Shown: piece by piece, positions 57,631-64,000 of the stretch
Layout: every line of letters begins with the position of its first letter
How positions within the stretch are numbered: the first letter of the stretch is position 1
Source of the DNA: Odiellus spinosus
Taxonomy: Eukaryota > Arthropoda > Arachnida > Opiliones > Phalangiidae
NCBI GenBank assembly: GCA_963920705.1
Contig: OY987234.1
Coordinates: forward strand, 6,583,851-6,647,850
Direction of reading: 5' to 3'
Length of the DNA stretch: 64,000 nucleotides
The notes under the pieces: model-generated
The model's input: only the letters and a program-made list of their open reading frames with translations
Told to the model about the DNA's origin: nothing
The model's database searches: none
Translations under genes and position numbers: made by a program

Positions 57631-60600
57631 CATTTTAAAATAATTCAAACAAATTGAGACATATTTCGGAATAGTGGATATTACATTTCCATAGGGTACT
57701 GTAGCCTTATATAGGATGTAATACTAATTTATTTCCCCCCGTAAAATGATTGCGGTTTCAAGATTTAAAATCCGTGCTTTTAAAAACCCCGTTTTTTTAT
57801 TATTTTTTTCTTTTAATAAAATATTTTGAAAGTTGTTGTAAAATCACGTTTTTCTGGCAGTTATTTTGTTTTTTAATCACGATCTTAACTCGTATAATAA
57901 TATCGTACGGTTTTCGGCATTAAATTCGTTTCGATTTAACCCGAGATAAGGTTTTTAAACAAAATTGAATGCCGCTTTCAAAAACAACTTCTTAAATTTA
58001 TCTCTAAAAGGATTTTACTGTTTTTTTTTTAAATATTTGTTGAGATACCAAAATTATGATATTAAACTTGGTGTTTTTTTGATAATCGGAGATAAGACAT
58101 ATTTAACATAATGTGGAGAAGCTTAGGCGGAAGGTTACGCAATATTAATATTATATAACCAAATAATAGTCATGGCCAATATTAATATTCTTGATCAACC
58201 TCTTTATTAAAGATAAACGCATTTTTTAGAAGAGTTAAGAAAAATATATATATTTTAAACTGCTCAATTTTCTTATCAAATTAGTTTAGAGAATACCAAG
58301 TGATGCGTTAGTAACGAACCTAAACGAACTATTTAGCAATTGAAATTAAATCAATCTAAATTCAAAATATTTTAAATTGAAATTAATTTTGCGTAAAATA
58401 TTGAAACGAGAGACGTACGGTATTTTATCTAAATTTAAATCTAAATATTATTGAAATGAACGTCTACTTTTGCTGGCGTTTTAGAAACCTTAATTTAGCC
58501 AATGTTATTTATATTATTTATTAAAATTCCTTAAAATTTCCTCGATAAACATTTCGGTGAAAACTTTTATACTTAAACTAACAAAATCTTGAGCGAAAAG
58601 ATGAAATTTTGTTTACGAAGTAAGATCTATAGGATCTATAGCGAGAGAGAGAGCTAATTAATATTCATGAGATCGAGATGTTTAACTTTAACGATATAGT
58701 AGGGGAGTACCATTCCTGCAGGAGGAATGGCCTCGCGGTTCTCCCTTATACCGGTTAATAGTGGGAACGAAATAATTTGCATTTCATTATTAAAGACGCT
58801 AAGACAGAGTTGGGCTTCTATATATATAGACAATCGAGCTCTCGCGAATTGACACCGCGGACCAAGCTAGGCGTTACCTCTTATTTCTAATCCTACATAT
58901 CGCTTAGATAACGCGGGTAAATTATAGCTCCGTACGCGCTGTCAATTTAAGGTGGTATTGATTAGAGACTCCAAATTCCAATACGTATATTAAATAAGGG
59001 AAGCCTGAGCTAGAAAACGAACCCATTTCAATTCGGATTGTATTATTATCAAGTCGCCCGGCTGCAGAAGCTATTTTAAATTGAAATGCCTTGATTTAAA
59101 AGCGGTCGCTCGCCTATTTGTTATAACAATATCTCTAGCTGGCGAACGGTCCGCGAAACATTCAAAACTCGAAAGCAACTTCATATTTTAGTGACTACAA
59201 ATATTGGAAACCGATTAGATCTCCATACGAGACTAAATAAAGGTTATAAGCCGGAAATGAGCCAAAACCCTCAAAATGCTAAAATTATTTCAATAGAAAA
59301 GGGTCTATGTACTCGGGTTGGGACAAGGCGAGGATCTTTTAAAAAAATTTCTGATGTCAAATCGATGAACTGTTTGTATATTTCTCGTTCAACCAGAGTT
59401 GCTGCCGTTTTCTGGCTAGATCTATAAGACCATAGACTAAGGCTTTCACACTGAGCACGCAACGTGCAGCTATCTCTGCCTTCCAACGTAGTTTGCCTGA
59501 TTGTTTTAAATAGTTAGGGATCTTGGTGGGGCAGTTCGGTGGCGGTCATCAAGCTAATTATCGTAACTGTGCAGGCGCGTTAGCGGTAGAGATGGTGGGA
59601 AGAAAGAGCGCACCACGGAAACGTACTAGTACCGCCTTAATCGGCAATAACAGTTAGTAATGACGTAGGGAGCACGTCGCGCGTCCAGGGTGAAACCCTT
59701 TCTTAGTCTATGATAAGACTAACCTGGTAACTCTTGGTTCAACAGTCATGCCATGCGCCGTTGTGACTAACGTCACCATCTTTTGACCTTCACCCCTTAA
59801 CTTTGGTCTTTAATTTGAACTATTAACTCTGATGTCATTACAAGTTAAAAAAAAATAATTTGTAGCTTAATATTAATGGCCCATAAATTCGGTCAATTAT
59901 TTTAAATAGTTTTCAGTTGTTTTAATCTCCCTTTAAAACAAAATAGCGGTGGGGGTAGCATAAAATGCATTGATATCCGTACCTGAAACGAACTTGACGC
60001 ACGCGCGCGCACCTGGTATTGGAGAGAACATTTCTAATTAAAAATAATTACCGAATGTATAAGGGTAATATCGTACAATTTATTTTTTCAGTGACAAATG
60101 AAATAAATGACAGAACCAATTAAATAGGAGCGGGCATAAATTCGGCAAAATGTTAAGTGAATCGTAGGATCCTCACGTAGTTTCCTCTGATATTTCCCAA
60201 TTTATTTAAAATTGCATTCATTCGTGCGAGTTTTAAACGTGACACTTAACTTTGACTATTATGAAAACTTTCTCTAACTATAACTTTTAAAAACTGCACC
60301 CGTAATGAGGACTGTATACACGATTAACATTATATTAAACGTAACTAGAAACGTTATTTAGTAAATTGGAATGATGGGTGAATATTAGGCCTAAAGCCTT
60401 ATTAGATTATATTATTTCTTTTATGAAATTGGCGTTCGTTTGAAACCTATAATTATATTTTGCCGCGTGAGGGAGCGATTAAATAAGTATCAAATGTCGA
60501 TAATGATAGGGGGCTTTTCCCCCCGATTCCCGGTCCCCTCCCTGACCCTACCTATCTATCGCTAGCTAGTCTGCTTCCGAACAACCAGTTTATTACCCGT

Positions 60601-61013
60601 ATAAGGGGTATTCGTAGGGGAGTGGAGGTTCTTGAGAATCTGCGCCAATATAAATTCCAACGGCCCTCGAAAATAGTAGTATAGTATTAAACGCTATACG
60701 TATTCACCCTTATATCACGCTAGGGTTCGTCGTAGCGAGGCTCGCTATTATTCAAGATGGTCTCCCAAATGTATAAATATTCAATCTAGAATGCGTCTAT
60801 TTATAAGCGTCTTTAAGGCTTTTTTGTATCAGTATTTCGATACATTTTAAGCTTGCAATTTTAGTACATTCTATTTCAGCTCGCGGGAAAGTTCGCCAGT
60901 TTCTTTTATTTTTACGAAAGGTTCTTTCACGCGTAACGGTTTAAAAACCTTTTACTTCAAATTTCGAACTCGTCGCGTGACGTAATAAATATTATTGTAA
61001 AATAAATTGTAAT
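57631..61013. other. Unassigned DNA, no supported gene
   Basis: No gene is supported. CCATTCCT-GCAGG-AGGAATGG (58710-58730) is a perfect 8-bp-stem hairpin. GATCTATAG is tandemly repeated near 58625. TAGCGAG-G-CTCGCTA (60733-60747) is a 15-bp palindrome. TTAGTCT-ATGATA-AGACTAA near 59705 is another hairpin. The frame 59191-59427 reads plausibly but lacks an ATG and any known domain. Confidence 0.45.
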
Positions 61014-61210
61014 TTTGAAATGTTGCTTTGTCGTCACGAAATCACGTGGCTCAAAACTGTGCACACTATAGCACGCCCAATTAAAAGGTTTTCATCCTTG
61101 CACGTGCCGTTCAAGATGAATTTTTAGCGCTCGAAGCCAAAAAAAAGCTAGATTTCGAGTGCTAAGCTAGCAATTTCACGAGCTATGACGTAGAGAGCAA
61201 CATTTCAAAG
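61014..61210. mobile_element. MITE family E, short copy 3
   Basis: TTTGAAATGTTGCT at the left and AGCAACATTTCAAA at the right (allowing for one base) are inverted ends. Inside them CGTCACGAAATCACGTG at the left pairs loosely with CACGAGCTATGACG at the right, as in the copies at 38 and 53 kb. The length is 197 bp. Because both flanks end in TTTGAAA, this copy best shows the true terminus of the family. Confidence 0.7.
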
Positions 61211-62367
61211 CTAATCCCTCCCTTTCTGTAACGTATCAGTCAGTATTACTCTAATAATATCTCGTATTTAAGTTTAATTTTCCCCAGGTAAATTTTCAAG
61301 TAACATATCAAGTGACATAAAGTTTCCAATTCTAAGATTTCGATTTCTACTTCCCGTGATTAATATTAGGAGGGGTCACCCTTTTACATTAAGTAGTTTT
61401 TTCTCATCATTCTACTTTATGATTATTATTCTTCAAAATTTTTAACTTAATTATTTGTTTATTAAAAAAGTATAATCGTGTTAAAGGGCCTTTCAATGTT
61501 TGGGATCATTATCAAGGCGAAAGTTGGGTTGATTTTATTTACGTGTGTATTGAAATTGGGTACTGGGATGAACTCTCGAATCGTTTCTAGAATTCTAAGC
61601 ACGTGCCATTTTGTAGGGCCTCCGTTCCTTCGTCTTCCTCGCGCTGGAGTAACTTTCAGTTTCTGTTTTCAGTACGTACAAAGATACGTAAACTGTATAT
61701 CTAGGTGCATCAAGAAACGCGATTAAGCTAGAGTTCTTGTTTCTGAGCGATTGCAAAATGCTACTGATTCCGTCTTTCGGGTGGCTTTAGTTTGTCCGTC
61801 GTTTTTGGGCAGCCTATATTACGTGTAGTTGCGCGGGAGGGAAATTTTAGTGTCGCCAAGGAGAAAATTCTCCGCTAATGAACGACGTTTCCTACGTCCG
61901 TAACATCCCCATCATTGACGCGACTCAGTCTTTTCTCTTTGAAGATAGAATCCCCCCGCCAAGGCCTAATATAAGTTCTTTTTTAAAGTTTTCTGTTTTA
62001 GACAGGGAGTGAAGAAAAAAATAGCGTTTTAGGCGGGATTGTTACGCGACCAGCTTGCTAAAGAAGCCCATCTAAGAAGCGACAGCGGGGGGCCCGGTCT
62101 TATTTCTGTTTTGGGAAATAACCAATTTCCTTAAGCCTTGGTCCATTTACAAATGTACAATAAAAAACAAAACCCAGACACTCAATTTAAGCGATTCTTT
62201 TACTGATTGTACTCGGAAGTATTTAGTAAAGTTATAACTTGTAAAGGGATACTAGCTGAAATGAAGTATATTTTTTCTGATTCCTCGTTTAAAAATGTCC
62301 AACAGAAGTTTTTTGATAATTTTTGAGAAAAGTTTTTATCTGAAGCGTGTGTTAAAATCATTTTTTC
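61211..62367. other. Unassigned DNA, no supported gene
   Basis: A plus frame at 61478-61726 starts with TTG and has no domain. The rest is AT-rich apart from a GC-richer stretch at 61840-62100. Nothing else was recognised. Confidence 0.5.
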
Positions 62368-62719
62368 TTAAAGAGATAATGCAACCTAATAACAATTTTT
62401 TTCAATGATTAATTTTCGTTTAAATATGCGTAAAAAATTACAAACCTATATTAAACTAAATTTTACCAGGAAAATAGGCTTGACTAGATTCATGGAGATC
62501 ACGCATTCCCCATATAAGGGCTATCGACCAAATGTCATTGGTTGATGGCCCTTATACGGGTTGTATATTCAAGAATCCAGCTAAGCCTAATTTGATGGCA
62601 AGTTTAATATTTATTTCTAATTTAATATTAATTTTTAATTTTTTTACAAGTGGATTAGGCCTATTTAAACAATAAGGAATCGATAAGAAAATCGCTTGTT
62701 AGTTGCATTCTCCCTTTAT
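62368..62719. mobile_element. TTAA-type MITE family A, copy 6
   Basis: The left end is TTAA-AGAGATAATGCAACCTAA and the right end is TTGCATTCTCCC-TTTAT (final TTAA mutated). Arms AAATAGGCTTGACTAGATTC and CCCCATATAAGGGC pair with their partners near 62575 and 62550. At 352 bp it is, with the 35.5-kb copy, the standard short form of the family. Confidence 0.8.
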
Positions 62720-64000
62720 CCAATTATTGTAATACTAGGGATAACGTCAGGTATAATTTTGAATCTCAATTTTAATTTAAGAGTATCTCGAATATAGCTA
62801 AATTCGCAAAAATATATTAATTTAACTTGATTAAATCAAATTTAATAAATTTTACCAAATACTAACCATTTTTTCTTCTTTTTTTCTTTTCTAGGTAAGT
62901 CAATTCTGGTTTATTTTCATAGTCAAAACGGCAATTCTTACGGCTACCGTAAGTTTGAAATTTATTTTAAAATCGTACACAGAGTATATATATATTTTAC
63001 ATCAACTCGTTTGTCGAGTCTGCTATTGCAATCGTTCCTATGATAATATGTGAAAAATATTTTCTTCGCTACATTTAGAATGAAAATTAAACCTATTTAT
63101 AACGTAATCTATATAAACGAAATAAGTTTGCGTTTTTAGCGCGGGGGTAAACTATGGCGGAGGGATACACTCGTAATAATTCCCATACCGATAAAATAGT
63201 ATATATAAATAGATTAAACTAAGAAATATCGCGAAGTGATTCGTCTGTAGTTTTCTTTATTGCCGCTCTATAGATAAGCCTCAGTTCGGGGATTTACAAG
63301 CTGGGGGCCCCTAAAATGCCTAAAACCAACACCAGGAGTTAGCGTAACGGAACGCGTATTCAACGTATCATCTTATCTTTTCGAATATTGCGTACTAGCT
63401 CACCAAAGATACTTTCCCTAGTATAAGTACCATAATACATTCGCAAAAAAAAGGTCCTTTTTCTGCAGGGGCCAGACTTGTAATAACGCCACCAGATGAC
63501 GTACAATGTTTTTTCCCTCTTCATTGACGCTCTCAGGCGTATCGGACCCAAGATATATACAGAAGTTTTGCGTTTAGTTTTCATAACGCGCAGACCTAAG
63601 ATCCATTATAACTCCTTCTTAAAAGGAATAATGAAATAGGAGATTACTTATTGTTCAAATAAATGGTCAAGTAATTAACTAGTAAAAACAATACAGATAT
63701 TGTTATTCATTTTTAACGTAAGGTACGCCTTAAGTAGGCTTAGCAATTAATGATCTAATTACCAATTATCTCTATACTTTTAATGTCGTTTGGATGAATA
63801 AAATTTCATCTTAATTTGATACCACGCTTAAATTTAGGGTCTCTTTTTACGTTAGAGTATGTTTTCTTTCGATGATGCGCGCGTATATCCCAGAAGAAGA
63901 AAAAAAAAAAAAAAAAAAAAAAAAAAACTTTTAGAGAAGCATTTGAAAAGAAAAAATTATAAATACCGAAACTATACCCACTGTCACTTTTGACTATGGG
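62720..64000. other. Unassigned DNA to the window end
   Basis: Apart from the duplicated block at 62881-62955, no feature is recognised. A run of 28 A residues lies at 63900-63927. The minus frame 63360-63584 has no domain. Whether any element crosses the right edge cannot be seen. Confidence 0.5.
62881..62955 (+). repeat. 77-bp block with acceptor, donor and hairpin, copy 2
   Basis: A pyrimidine tract ending TTTTCTAG runs straight into GTAAGTCAATTCTGG, then TTTATTT, and ends with the hairpin CTTACGG-CTA-CCGTAAG, as at 21655-21731. The 16 bases between (CATAGTCAAAACGGCA region) differ from the first copy, while the ends are identical. This pattern suggests that the donor, the AATTCTGG motif and the hairpin are the constrained parts. 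ACTAAC lies upstream as a possible branch site. Confidence 0.55.

Overview
The window is AT-rich, intron-less-looking but clearly eukaryotic DNA, most likely from an invertebrate animal. The reasons are that no operons, dense long ORFs or ribosome-binding sites are seen, long homopolymers and microsatellites are present, CG dinucleotides look abundant for such AT-rich DNA (so little sign of methylation-driven loss), a THAP zinc-finger domain occurs (an animal family), and many short non-autonomous DNA transposons (MITEs) are scattered through the sequence. I cannot name the species. No host gene is convincingly supported: the open frames are short (longest 145 codons), most lack an ATG, and several lie entirely inside transposable elements. 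No tRNA, rRNA or CRISPR array was found.

Layout. From 1 to 12 kb the DNA is mostly unassigned, with one degenerate tandem repeat (about 420-510), a solo piece of a TTAA-type MITE (1501-1629) and one foldback element (4440-4817). From 12.0 to 13.5 kb three unrelated MITEs are packed side by side, flanked by two direct copies of a further repeat. From 14.39 to 17.29 kb there is a hAT-like element, inside which sits a second element with about 130-bp inverted repeats; this inner element carries a small spliced THAP-domain gene and no visible transposase core. A 21-bp minisatellite also lies in the outer element. From 17 to 28 kb there are a double foldback element (20171-20500), a 107-bp tandem array (26668-26962) and a hairpin MITE (27791-27942).

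From 29 to 63 kb the dominant feature is a TTAA-flanked, piggyBac-like MITE family with seven near-complete copies. One copy (44977-45480) is interrupted by a 126-bp Harbinger-like MITE with a TTA duplication, and uninterrupted relatives in the window give the empty site. A second TTAA family with a related terminus, a family with TACGTCA-type ends, a TGACGT family and a GCTGCGTTCA family are interspersed. At 43128-43163 a perfect 36-bp palindrome is flanked by a 7-bp direct repeat, and a paralogous copy at 26977-26983 preserves the uninterrupted target. AT-rich 31- and 35-bp arrays lie at 37.08-37.40 kb.

Candidates that deserve work are the THAP-only element, the 36-bp palindromic insertion, a 77-bp block duplicated at 21.66 and 62.88 kb that joins a splice-acceptor-like tract, a GTAAGT donor, an Sm-site-like motif and a hairpin, a decayed coding stretch at 40875-41189, and an open frame at 38231-38464 whose second half comes from a MITE end. 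Family names for the transposons are inferred from terminal motifs and target duplications seen by eye; none was checked against a database.
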